Shown here: positions 31,078-37,420 of the stretch, piece by piece
Position numbering within the stretch: position 1 is the stretch's first letter
Layout of the letters: each line of letters begins with the position of its first letter
Assembly (NCBI GenBank): GCA_002473165.1
Contig: DKSD01000014.1
Span: 1 to 37,420 of the forward strand
Length of the DNA stretch: 37,420 bases
From: Succinatimonas sp. UBA7265
Lineage (GTDB): Bacteria > Pseudomonadota > Gammaproteobacteria > Enterobacterales > Succinivibrionaceae
Reading direction: 5' to 3'
Notes under the pieces: model-generated
The model's database searches: none
The model's input: only the letters and a program-made list of their open reading frames with translations
What the model was told of the DNA's origin: nothing
Made by a program: the position numbers and the translations under genes

Positions 31078-31902
31078 ATGGCGGAGTTGCAGTCCTTTTT
31101 TGACACTCTGACAGGATTTTTCGCAGGCCCGGGCGACGGTCTGAGCCTTTGGCAGTTCCTCATCATCTGCCCCCTGGTGTTCACGGCAGGCTTCGTCGAC
31201 GCCGTGGCAGGGGGCGGCGGGCTTATCTCGCTGCCTGCCTACCTTATCGCAGGCGTCGCCCCGCACCTGGCCCTGGGCACGAACAAGCTTGCCATGATGA
31301 TGGGCACGGCCGTTGCCACGCTGCGCTACATCCGCGCAGGCTTTGTAAACTTCGCGTTATCCTGCCTGTGCGTGCCCTGCGCGCTCTTTGGTTCTGCCTG
31401 CGGGGCGCGCCTGGCGCTCGCGGTCGGGGACCGGCCGCTTAAGATTGCGCTCCTGTTTTTGCTGCCGGCCACCGCCTTTATGCTCATGCGCACGAACCTC
31501 TTTGCCGCGCATGCGCCCAGGCGCTCCCAAAAAACCGCGGCGGCTTTGGCCATGGCCGCGGCGCTTGTGATCGGCGTCTATGACGGTTTCTACGGCCCGG
31601 GCACCGGGACGTTCCTCATTCTGATCCTGACGCTGGTGTGCGGCATGGGGATCCGCGAGGCCAACGGCATGACGAAAGTCATCAACCTCTCAACAAACGT
31701 CGCGGCCATGGCGGTGTTCCTCGCGCACGGGCAGATCCTGGTGCCGCTGGCGCTGTGCGCCGGCGCCTGCGCGATCGCCGGCAATTACCTCGGGGCGGGG
31801 TTCTTTAAAGGCGGGCACGTGCGCGGGGTGCGCGCCGTGATGCTCGCGGTGATCGCGGTGTTCTTTGTGAAAGTGTCCTGGGAACTCATCACCGGGGCGT
31901 GA
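31078..31902 (+). CDS. TSUP (TauE/SafE, DUF81) family membrane transporter
   Basis: A 274-aa membrane protein with about eight hydrophobic segments in two repeated halves. The first repeat has FVDAVAGGGGLISLPAYL and LGTNKLAMMMGTA. The second has IGVYDGFYGPGTGTF and EANGMTKVINLSTNVAA, which are the two signature loops of TSUP carriers. ATG 31078 is preferred to a TTG at 31057 that lies in the leader. Known members move sulfite, sulfoacetate or related organosulfur anions across the inner membrane. The substrate here is unknown, with no sulfonate genes nearby. It is transcribed away from the cellulose operon and ends 60 nt before the convergent HicB-like gene. Confidence 0.9.
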   Translation: MAELQSFFDTLTGFFAGPGDGLSLWQFLIICPLVFTAGFVDAVAGGGGLISLPAYLIAGVAPHLALGTNKLAMMMGTAVATLRYIRAGFVNFALSCLCVPCALFGSACGARLALAVGDRPLKIALLFLLPATAFMLMRTNLFAAHAPRRSQKTAAALAMAAALVIGVYDGFYGPGTGTFLILILTLVCGMGIREANGMTKVINLSTNVAAMAVFLAHGQILVPLALCAGACAIAGNYLGAGFFKGGHVRGVRAVMLAVIAVFFVKVSWELITGA

Positions 31903-31962
31903 GGCTTAAGGCTTCCGGCAAGGAAAAAGCCCCATCTCTGATGGCGTGCCTTTTAGCGTCCT

Positions 31963-32388
31963 TTATTCGACTGAAAGCTGTAAATCCTTTCCCAGGGCTT
32001 TCATGGCCAGGAACAGGGTGTCGATCTTCGTTTTGTGCCTGATATCCAGGATCCTCGTGATCTCCTGGGGCCTGACGCCCATTCTCCTTGCCAGATCCAC
32101 GGGCCGGAGATGCGCTTTAAGCATCTCGTTGTGCAGCAGGATCTTGCCGGCAAGCGATGGAAGAACCGTAAGGCTCTCCTGGCCGTCCTTAACGGGAGAT
32201 GGCATGGGAAACGACTTGTGCAAGTCCACGTATAAAGCCAGCGTGCCCTCAAAGACGGTTAGCGCATCCGCCTTAATTTCCTCTTTGGCCCTTGATTTTG
32301 CAACAGCTTCAGGCAGATCCGGGAGGGTTACTATATATCTGCCCTCACCGTCGCCTTTCAGCGAGATCGGGTAAATAAACTTGTACAT
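31963..32388 (-). CDS. hicB: HicB-type antitoxin with C-terminal helix-turn-helix (orphan)
   Basis: A 141-aa protein. The N-terminal RNase H-like HicB fold (YKFIYPISLKG, YIVTLPDLPEAVAKS, about 1-60) is followed by a linker and an XRE-type DNA-binding domain (LRPVDLARRMGVRPQEITRILDI, about 93-115). Antitoxins of this class bind and inhibit the mRNA-degrading HicA and repress their own operon. No intact hicA (about 60 codons) is found next to it. The 356 bp upstream could hold a decayed copy. The ribosome site is weak (GAAGAAAG). It may act as a solitary regulator or anti-toxin immunity gene. Confidence 0.8.
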   Translation of the reverse strand: MYKFIYPISLKGDGEGRYIVTLPDLPEAVAKSRAKEEIKADALTVFEGTLALYVDLHKSFPMPSPVKDGQESLTVLPSLAGKILLHNEMLKAHLRPVDLARRMGVRPQEITRILDIRHKTKIDTLFLAMKALGKDLQLSVE

Positions 32389-32744
32389 CTTTCTTCGTCT
32401 TTACTTCAGCTTTAAAATGCAATATAAGCAAAAAAGATTATTTGCTCAACAAAAAAGTTTATAAATTGGTGCAGAAGGGATCTGGCGCCCAAGACGGCCG
32501 GTCTTAACGGAAGCGCGACTTGATACTGCGGAGCAAGACATGACTTCGAGGGATGAGGGATCGCGGCGAAAACATCAGCGCCGATCAGATCTGCAGACAG
32601 GAAAGATTTTCGAGGAATGCGGCCACAAGCAACCTTTGATGATGTTGACGACCACTGACAGAAAGAACCTGTTGCCGATATGACAAATGCAGTGATACAT
32701 TTCGTCAGGGTCAAAGTTAAATCTCAGCAGATTTGGAACCAAAA
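32389..32744. other. AT-rich region between HicB and Fic genes, no intact gene
   Basis: It contains stops in all frames over short distances. It includes the divergent upstream regions of both neighbours. On the minus strand a short WPHSSK-like reading (about 32617-32634) faintly recalls the C-terminal half of HicA, but frames break on either side and I do not annotate a pseudogene. Confidence 0.4.
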
Positions 32745-33473
32745 ATGGACAAAAAAATTCAAAAACTGAGTGAATTAAGCCTTAAGCAGAGGGAAATTTT
32801 GTTTAAGACTTTGAGAATAACTTTGACACATCACAGTAATGCGCTTGAAGGTTCGACGCTTTCTTTCGGCGAAACAAAAATGCTGCTTGAAAAGGGCGTA
32901 ACCGCAAACGGAAAACCTATAAGCGAACAGTTGATCACACTTGGTTTTGCTGATGGTTATGACACGGTTATCCGTGAAGCAAATAACCGAAATCTCAAAT
33001 TAACCAGTGCATTTATCAAAGATCTTCACGGTATTATTTTCGATTACGCAAACAAAGTCTGTCCTGAATATGTCAGAAAGCCGGTCGGCGCTTACAGATT
33101 TGAGAATGCGGAGATCAGCGGAAGCAGTGTTTCCCTGTGCGATCCGGCGTTAATTTCACAAAAAATTGAAAATCTGTTATTCCGTTTTCCCAGCAATTCA
33201 ATGACCATGGCAGAGATCGCAGAGTTTCATGCCGGTTTTGAACAGATCCATCCTTTTGCCGACGGAAACGGGCGTGTCGGGCGATTGCTGATCGCCTTTC
33301 AGTCCATTCAAAACGATCTGATCCCGCCGCTCGTTAAAATCGAAAACCGGGACAATTACCTGTCGTTGTTGGAAAAAGCGCAAAGTTCGCACGATTTTTC
33401 CAAGCTTGCCGGTTTTTTGAAAGAATGCCAGGAAAAAAGCCTGAACCTTATTGAAAATCAGACCGATTTTTGA
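32745..33473 (+). CDS. Fic-domain protein (class II, N-terminal inhibitory helix)
   Basis: A 242-aa protein from ATG 32745 (a TTG four codons earlier is possible, with only a weak GGA site nearby). The Fic core motif HPFADGNGRVGR (169-180) is complete, including the catalytic His and the phosphate-binding Asn and Arg residues. The inhibitory motif S/TxxxE(G/N) is present as SNALEG (31-36) at the N-terminus, so activity is auto-inhibited by Glu35, as in class II Fic proteins. Such enzymes transfer AMP or another nucleotide moiety onto target proteins. The gene is visibly more AT-rich than its neighbours, which suggests recent transfer. No C-terminal DNA-binding domain is present. Confidence 0.9.
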   Translation: MDKKIQKLSELSLKQREILFKTLRITLTHHSNALEGSTLSFGETKMLLEKGVTANGKPISEQLITLGFADGYDTVIREANNRNLKLTSAFIKDLHGIIFDYANKVCPEYVRKPVGAYRFENAEISGSSVSLCDPALISQKIENLLFRFPSNSMTMAEIAEFHAGFEQIHPFADGNGRVGRLLIAFQSIQNDLIPPLVKIENRDNYLSLLEKAQSSHDFSKLAGFLKECQEKSLNLIENQTDF

Positions 33474-33586
33474 TGAAGCGACTGGCTGTGCACGCCTTTT
33501 GAGACCTGAAAGCGGTGCGAGCCATTGGCGCAAGCGGTTTTATTGTTCTTTGACTTAACACTGGCTTTTCTGCAGCGGCGCGGAGA

Positions 33587-34750
33587 TCAGACCTTGTTTG
33601 ATTTGACCTCATAGGCTGAGGCAAGTTTATTGAACGCGGCAACCGAGCTGAGAGCGAGCAGATCCAGCGCATCGCGGTAAGGAGTTTCCCCAACGCGGGC
33701 CGAGGCGATCACAGCTTGTGCAAGAAGCGGGCTGACGCGCTGGCAAAAACCGCCGGTTTTGCTGCGGTGCTGGCTCTCCTGTCTGGTCAAAAAGCGCCGG
33801 TATGCATTTTGGGCCTTGGTATGTCTGTGCTCTGATTCTGTTTTGGAGAGCAGCTTAAGCTGGTCCATGCGCCTGAGAACAGCAAGCGTGCTGACATGGT
33901 GTTTGTTTACAGCATTTCTGATAAATACGTCGGGATCCGAAGTTACGGCAAAATCCGCCAGGAACTCTTTCTTTGGCATCAGCGCAGAGGCTGCAAAAGC
34001 GCTGCACCAAATCTCGGATGCCCGGCTGTTGCTGCTTTGCACATCGGAAACTCCGCTTAATCCAAGGCAGATATGCCCAAGTTCATAAAGGAGCGTGAAT
34101 ATCTGCTCTGAAGCGCTGTCGCCGCCGTTTACGAAGATGAGCGGCGCAAACCGGTCTGAAAGCGTAATGCCTTTGAATTCTCTGATGTCCAAACGGCGCC
34201 GGGGTGCGCTTTTGACAATCCTGCTGATCTCGACGATCACCTTGTGCCGTTCCAGCCGTTTTGCCAGTTCACGGAGAAAACCGCTGTCATTTGCGATCTG
34301 CAGCGAGCCTAAAGCCAGCACTTCCCTGAGGCGCTCTCCGGCTTCATCGGGGTCATCATTTAGGGGGAAGGCGGCAGCGAAAGGAATGGGATCGAGGCCG
34401 TTTTCCTCTGCGTATGCAGAAAACCACTCCTGCTGGCGCAGGCAAAAACCGGCCTGCTCGCAAAGATCGATGCTTGGAGGCTTTAAGCCTGCGCCGCCGG
34501 CGGTTCTGAAATCCTCGACGGGCAGTTTGTCAAGATCGGAAGCCGGTTCATTAAGAAACAGGTAAGCAAGCGGGTAACGCAGCTTTCGGGAAAGCGCCTC
34601 CAGCGCCGGCATCGTCAGCTTTGCCTCGCCGTTTTCGGAGTGTTTAAGCCTGGCGTAGCGCTTTTCTGCAGGCAGTGATGCGTACTCGATGCCGGCTCTG
34701 GCGCAAGCGCGCCGGATCACCGCTGTTTTGACGGAGAAATATTCAGGCAT
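33587..34750 (-). CDS. ImmA/IrrE-family protein with altered zinc motif
   Basis: A 387-aa protein. The N-terminal part (about 1-68) resembles a degenerate XRE helix-turn-helix of the COG2856 type, ending in YPLAYLFLNEP. The peptidase domain follows, with LLYELGHICLG (221-230) where family members read HELGH: the first His ligand is Tyr222. The second His (H226) and the third ligand (E246 in ASEIWCSAFAASALMP) are kept. A C-terminal region (about 270-387) follows the usual fold. These proteases cleave repressors that hold mobile or stress genes off. With Tyr in place of His, zinc binding and proteolysis may be lost, or the protein may act as a binding partner. Its ATG overlaps the stop of a 37-aa ORF by 8 nt. 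Confidence 0.85.
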   Translation of the reverse strand: MPEYFSVKTAVIRRACARAGIEYASLPAEKRYARLKHSENGEAKLTMPALEALSRKLRYPLAYLFLNEPASDLDKLPVEDFRTAGGAGLKPPSIDLCEQAGFCLRQQEWFSAYAEENGLDPIPFAAAFPLNDDPDEAGERLREVLALGSLQIANDSGFLRELAKRLERHKVIVEISRIVKSAPRRRLDIREFKGITLSDRFAPLIFVNGGDSASEQIFTLLYELGHICLGLSGVSDVQSSNSRASEIWCSAFAASALMPKKEFLADFAVTSDPDVFIRNAVNKHHVSTLAVLRRMDQLKLLSKTESEHRHTKAQNAYRRFLTRQESQHRSKTGGFCQRVSPLLAQAVIASARVGETPYRDALDLLALSSVAAFNKLASAYEVKSNKV

Positions 34751-34856
34751 GCTCAGCTTCCTTGGCAGCGCTGGGTTGAAACAACGCGATCACCGTTCCA
34801 AGTTTGTGGCTGCGGCAGCGAAGGAGAACCGCCGCGATCGAATACTTAGCCTGCAT
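34743..34856 (-). CDS. Small ORF (37 aa) coupled to the ImmA-like gene
   Basis: ATG 34856 follows AGGAG by 5 nt. The ORF reads MQAKYSIAAVLLRC at the start and ends AAKEAEHA. It stops 8 nt inside the ImmA-like gene, the arrangement expected for translational coupling. The protein has a hydrophobic N-terminal half and a charged tail. No homology is recognised. It could be a small partner or inhibitor, or a leader that sets expression of the downstream gene. Confidence 0.5.
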   Translation of the reverse strand: MQAKYSIAAVLLRCRSHKLGTVIALFQPSAAKEAEHA

Positions 34857-34902
34857 TTGTCTCCTGCCTGGGATGCCAGTGCTTTCCAGCTTGCACCGCG
34901 CC

Positions 34903-36027
34903 TTAATCGTTTTTTTCGTTACAAACCAAGGGGCCGTCGCTGAAAATCTCCAGACCTTTGAAGTCGTACCAGGCATCTCGCACTCTGGGAAATTCAAGCG
35001 AGGCGCCCAAAAGCCAGATTGCCAGGCAGAAATCTTTAGTCCAGGCCGCCTTAAGCTCGTTAAGCAGCTCTCCGGCGCTCCTGCCGGCATATTCCTTATG
35101 CAGATCGAAATTGCCGCCTTTGAACAGATCCTTCATGAAGAGGAACATCACGGAGCTTCTGAGCCAGTTGAAATCAGGCACCGATTCGCTTGTAAAATCT
35201 TCAAAATCTTTGAACGACGGTTCATCCTCCAGGATGCTGAAAATCGCATTTAAGCCCTCAGGCGGTTTGCTTTGCGATTTCATGGCATCCAATTTCTTAA
35301 AACAATCAAGATCATCAATAAGCTCATGCGCTAAATCATCCATTTCCTCCTGGGAGCGGGGCTTGCATACTGCCGCAATGTGTGAAAAGAAGATCAGCAC
35401 AGAATCGTAAAAAAATCCGAGCAGCCCCTGAGGAAAATCCATGCGGCGCTCGTACCTTAACAGGCTGCTCCAGATTGAGGTGTCTTCACCAAAGACACCG
35501 CGTCCTGTCAGGGCATCTGTGTTTGCCCTGCTGATATCTTTGTATGTAACAGCCTTCATGCAATCAATTTTGATGTCGCCGTGCGGTAGATCGAGAATTT
35601 TCCACAGCAATTCGTCAGCCCTGGTGCCGCTGTACCGTTTTTTTCTCGCAACGATTCTGCAGAGCATGTTCGGATTAAACAGCGGAGGCCGGATCTTGAT
35701 GCGGCGATCGAAGAGTTTTTGGGAGATGATCAGGCGTGATCTCTCATCCAGCGCGAAAACGGCGGTGACATCGTCGATCTCGGCGTATTCAGCAAACATT
35801 GACTGCCTGTTCATGGAGATAATGACCCAGTCAGACAGGTCTTCGACACTGGGGCATTGCGAGAACAGATGGTCTATGAGCTCGAGATCATTTGCCAGTT
35901 CAGGATCGCTGAACCTGTCGGCGGTGATTTCACCCATATTCCTGCCGTAAAGAGCAAGCAAACCTGTTTTGCAGAAGCGCTGGAATTCGTCAACGTTCAG
36001 CAGATATAAATGTTGCCATTTGTTCAT
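34903..36027 (-). CDS. Unknown 374-aa cytoplasmic protein
   Basis: I do not recognise this protein. It is mostly helical in appearance, acidic, with no signal peptide or long membrane segment. One moderately hydrophobic stretch (GLLGFFYDSVLIFFSHIAAV, about 200-219) may be buried. Repeated acidic clusters occur (EEMDDLAHELIDDLD, about 226-240). GGATCC lies a few bases upstream and is a weak ribosome site. It lies 46 nt ahead of the 37-aa ORF on the same strand, so it is probably co-transcribed with that ORF and the ImmA-like gene. That context suggests a stress, immunity or mobile-element function, by association only. Confidence 0.65.
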   Translation of the reverse strand: MNKWQHLYLLNVDEFQRFCKTGLLALYGRNMGEITADRFSDPELANDLELIDHLFSQCPSVEDLSDWVIISMNRQSMFAEYAEIDDVTAVFALDERSRLIISQKLFDRRIKIRPPLFNPNMLCRIVARKKRYSGTRADELLWKILDLPHGDIKIDCMKAVTYKDISRANTDALTGRGVFGEDTSIWSSLLRYERRMDFPQGLLGFFYDSVLIFFSHIAAVCKPRSQEEMDDLAHELIDDLDCFKKLDAMKSQSKPPEGLNAIFSILEDEPSFKDFEDFTSESVPDFNWLRSSVMFLFMKDLFKGGNFDLHKEYAGRSAGELLNELKAAWTKDFCLAIWLLGASLEFPRVRDAWYDFKGLEIFSDGPLVCNEKND

Positions 36028-36329
36028 GTTCAGGATCCGATAATTAAAGCCTTAAAGCCGCTGTACGCGGCGGGCGCCTCGCCCGGGCGAAAACGCCGGG
36101 CCGCTTTGCCGGATCCCATTATGCGCCTGATCCGTCCGTTACATGGAAGAGTGTGCTTGCAGGTGTGACGCCGCCTGCGATCACCGCGGCGCAGCCGGCA
36201 AAACAGCTGTATCAGCCTTGTGATCGTGTTTCAGCTCTTCCTCCTCAAGGCAGTCTGGGTTATCTTCAATCACGGCCTTAAGATCGAGTTGAGGTGATCG
36301 GGCGCGGCTTAATTTTGGCGGGGTGTCTT
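36028..36329. other. Divergent intergenic region, no gene seen
   Basis: 302 bp between the unknown 374-aa gene (minus) and the PfkB-like kinase (plus). GC-rich inverted segments (CGCCCGGGCG-type, about 36076-36105) could form hairpins. I identify no promoter or RNA gene with confidence. Confidence 0.4.
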
Positions 36330-37259
36330 ATGTCCAAAATCTTAAACTTTGGCTCTTTGAATATCGACTATGTTTACACCATGGACCAGATCGTCACCCC
36401 GGGCGAGACGCAGGCGTCTTTAAAGCGCGGCGTGTTCCAGGGCGGCAAGGGCTTAAACCAGTCCGTGGCCTGCGCCAGGGCCGGCGCCGCGGTGTGGCAC
36501 GCCGGGGCCTTGGGGCAGGGCGACTGCTCGGTGCTCACCGGTGCGCTCGAAGATGCCGGAGTGCACACGGAGTTTCTGAAGACTCACGATGTCCCTCCCG
36601 GGCACACGGTTATCCAGGTGGATCGCGGCGGCCAGAACTGCATCATCCTCTACGGCGGGGCCAACCAGAGCTTAAGGCGCGCTGAGATCGATGACACGCT
36701 TGCTCACTTTGGCGCAGGCGACGTCATGCTGCTGCAAAACGAGGTGAACGAGCTTGGATACCTCATAGAGCGCGGCTTCAAGCGCGGCCTTAAGATCTGC
36801 TTTAACCTCTCGCCCTTTAAAAAAGAGCTTTTGGATCTGCCCCTTGAGCGGTGCGCGCTGCTGGCAGTGAACGAGGTGGAGGCCGCCGGGATCACCGGCC
36901 TGAGTGCGCAGAGCCGGCCTGAGGATCTCATAAATGCTCTCGCCTCGCGCTTTAAAGACAGCTGTGTGGTGCTGACGCTGGGAACGCGCGGCTCTGTTGT
37001 AAAGCCTTCAGGAGAGCGCGCGGAGTATTTTGGCTGCTACAGGGTAAAGGCCGTAGACACCACCGGCTCAAGGGACACCTACACCGGCTTTCTGGTGCAC
37101 GCCCTGGCCTCCGGCGCCAAGGTGCGCGCTGCCATGAAAGAGGCCGCCTGCGCCGCGGCGATCTCGGTGACGCGCCCGGGCGCCGCTTGCTCGATCCCCT
37201 CGCGCGATGAAGTGCTCGCATCTGAACTTTTCAACGGCCCGGAGCCAGCTTTTGGCTGA
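36330..37259 (+). CDS. PfkB/ribokinase-family sugar kinase with altered anion-hole motif
   Basis: A 309-aa protein of normal ribokinase length from ATG 36330 (in-frame alternative codons upstream lack a ribosome site; GGGG lies a few bases ahead of this one). The N-terminal FGSLNIDYVY and the first PfkB signature QGGKGLNQSVACARAG (37-52) are present, and ATP-binding segments follow. The second signature, DTTGAGD in family members, reads DTTGSRD (243-249) here. The catalytic Asp249 remains, but the Ala and Gly of the anion hole are Ser247 and Arg248. The enzyme would phosphorylate a sugar or nucleoside with ATP. Substrate unknown. The substitution may weaken or change activity. Confidence 0.85.
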   Translation: MSKILNFGSLNIDYVYTMDQIVTPGETQASLKRGVFQGGKGLNQSVACARAGAAVWHAGALGQGDCSVLTGALEDAGVHTEFLKTHDVPPGHTVIQVDRGGQNCIILYGGANQSLRRAEIDDTLAHFGAGDVMLLQNEVNELGYLIERGFKRGLKICFNLSPFKKELLDLPLERCALLAVNEVEAAGITGLSAQSRPEDLINALASRFKDSCVVLTLGTRGSVVKPSGERAEYFGCYRVKAVDTTGSRDTYTGFLVHALASGAKVRAAMKEAACAAAISVTRPGAACSIPSRDEVLASELFNGPEPAFG

Positions 37260-37279
37260 GGGCGCCGGAAAACTTTTAG

Positions 37280-37322
37280 CGATCGGGCGGCTTTAAAGTT
37301 CGGCCAGGCGCCGGCCCGATCG
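37280..37322 (+). terminator. Possible terminator of the kinase gene
   Basis: Nine-base-pair stem CGATCGGGC (37280-37288) with GCCCGATCG (37314-37322), long 25-nt loop, then GTTGGTTCTTCTTTC. The T-tract is broken. Confidence 0.45.
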
Positions 37323-37420
37323 GTTGGTTCTTCTTTCAAAAACACCTGGATCCCCAAATGGCGCTGCCTGCCTGGGCAGGCCTCGTGCACTGAGCAAGGA
37401 TCGCTCAAATTCCTCAAAGG

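Noticed and set aside
32412..32714. Minus-strand ORF of 100 codons considered as hicA
   Set aside because: It lacks the HicA double-stranded RNA-binding pattern and the GSHH-type catalytic His, and its sequence does not resemble HicA in this frame.
1..37420. CRISPR arrays, rRNA genes, prophage structural genes, replication origin
   Set aside because: No regularly spaced direct repeats, rRNA-like stretches, phage capsid/terminase genes or DnaA-box clusters were seen on reading through the window.

Overview
The window looks like a chromosomal segment of a GC-rich, flagellated Gammaproteobacterium. Support comes from the flagellin type, a tRNA-Gly(GCC) that I recognise as close to the enterobacterial one, sigma-54 type -24/-12 promoter elements, an AldB-like aldehyde dehydrogenase and a BcsQ/BcsD-type cellulose operon. 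The mix of these with a PF09820-type AAA-ATPase/nuclease gene would fit an anaerobic gut or rumen relative such as the Succinivibrionaceae. That placement is an inference and there is no rRNA here to confirm it.

Left part (1-5.9 kb): a sugar-acid dehydratase of the enolase superfamily (minus strand), an apparently intact IS4-superfamily (IS1634-like) insertion sequence of about 1.8 kb with inverted ends, then a MATE efflux gene followed by an MDR-family quinone oxidoreductase (plus strand). From 5.9 to 8.3 kb lie two paralogous flagellin genes in tandem (minus strand). Each has its own conserved -24/-12 sigma-54-like promoter, and the upstream copy has its own terminator. From 8.6 to 14.1 kb there are metabolic and envelope genes: an AldB-like aldehyde dehydrogenase, an aldo/keto reductase, a secreted alpha/beta hydrolase, an orphan ChvE-like sugar-binding protein and a small membrane protein. 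From 14.2 to 17.1 kb lie the AAA-ATPase/PD-(D/E)XK protein, a small ORF, a lipoprotein, a perfect 17-bp inverted repeat and tRNA-Gly.

The centrepiece (17.2-30.8 kb, minus strand) is a tightly packed cellulose operon in the order scaffold-like protein, bcsQ, bcsA, bcsB, bcsC, bcsD, bcsZ. Genes overlap by 4-10 nt or are separated by 1-7 nt. A separately promoted protein with a degenerate GGDEF domain follows immediately. BcsA keeps the glycosyltransferase motifs and the PilZ c-di-GMP motif, so output is probably c-di-GMP controlled. The presence of bcsD marks a crystalline-cellulose (type I) system. The first gene encodes a low-complexity protein with seven spaced Ser-hydrophobic-hydrophobic-x-x-hydrophobic motifs and is a candidate cytoplasmic scaffold for BcsD. 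BcsC carries an unusual helical insertion of about 110 residues within its barrel region.

Right part (31.0-37.4 kb): a TSUP transporter, then an accessory patch holding an orphan HicB-type antitoxin, an AT-rich self-inhibited Fic protein, and a three-gene minus-strand unit. That unit is an unknown 374-aa protein, a 37-aa small ORF and an ImmA/IrrE-like protein whose HExxH has become YExxH. A PfkB-family sugar kinase with an altered GAGD motif closes the window.

Read together, the flagellins and the c-di-GMP-responsive cellulose machine suggest a cell that switches between motility and cellulose-embedded life. The right-hand patch is the best candidate for an uncharacterised stress or defence module.
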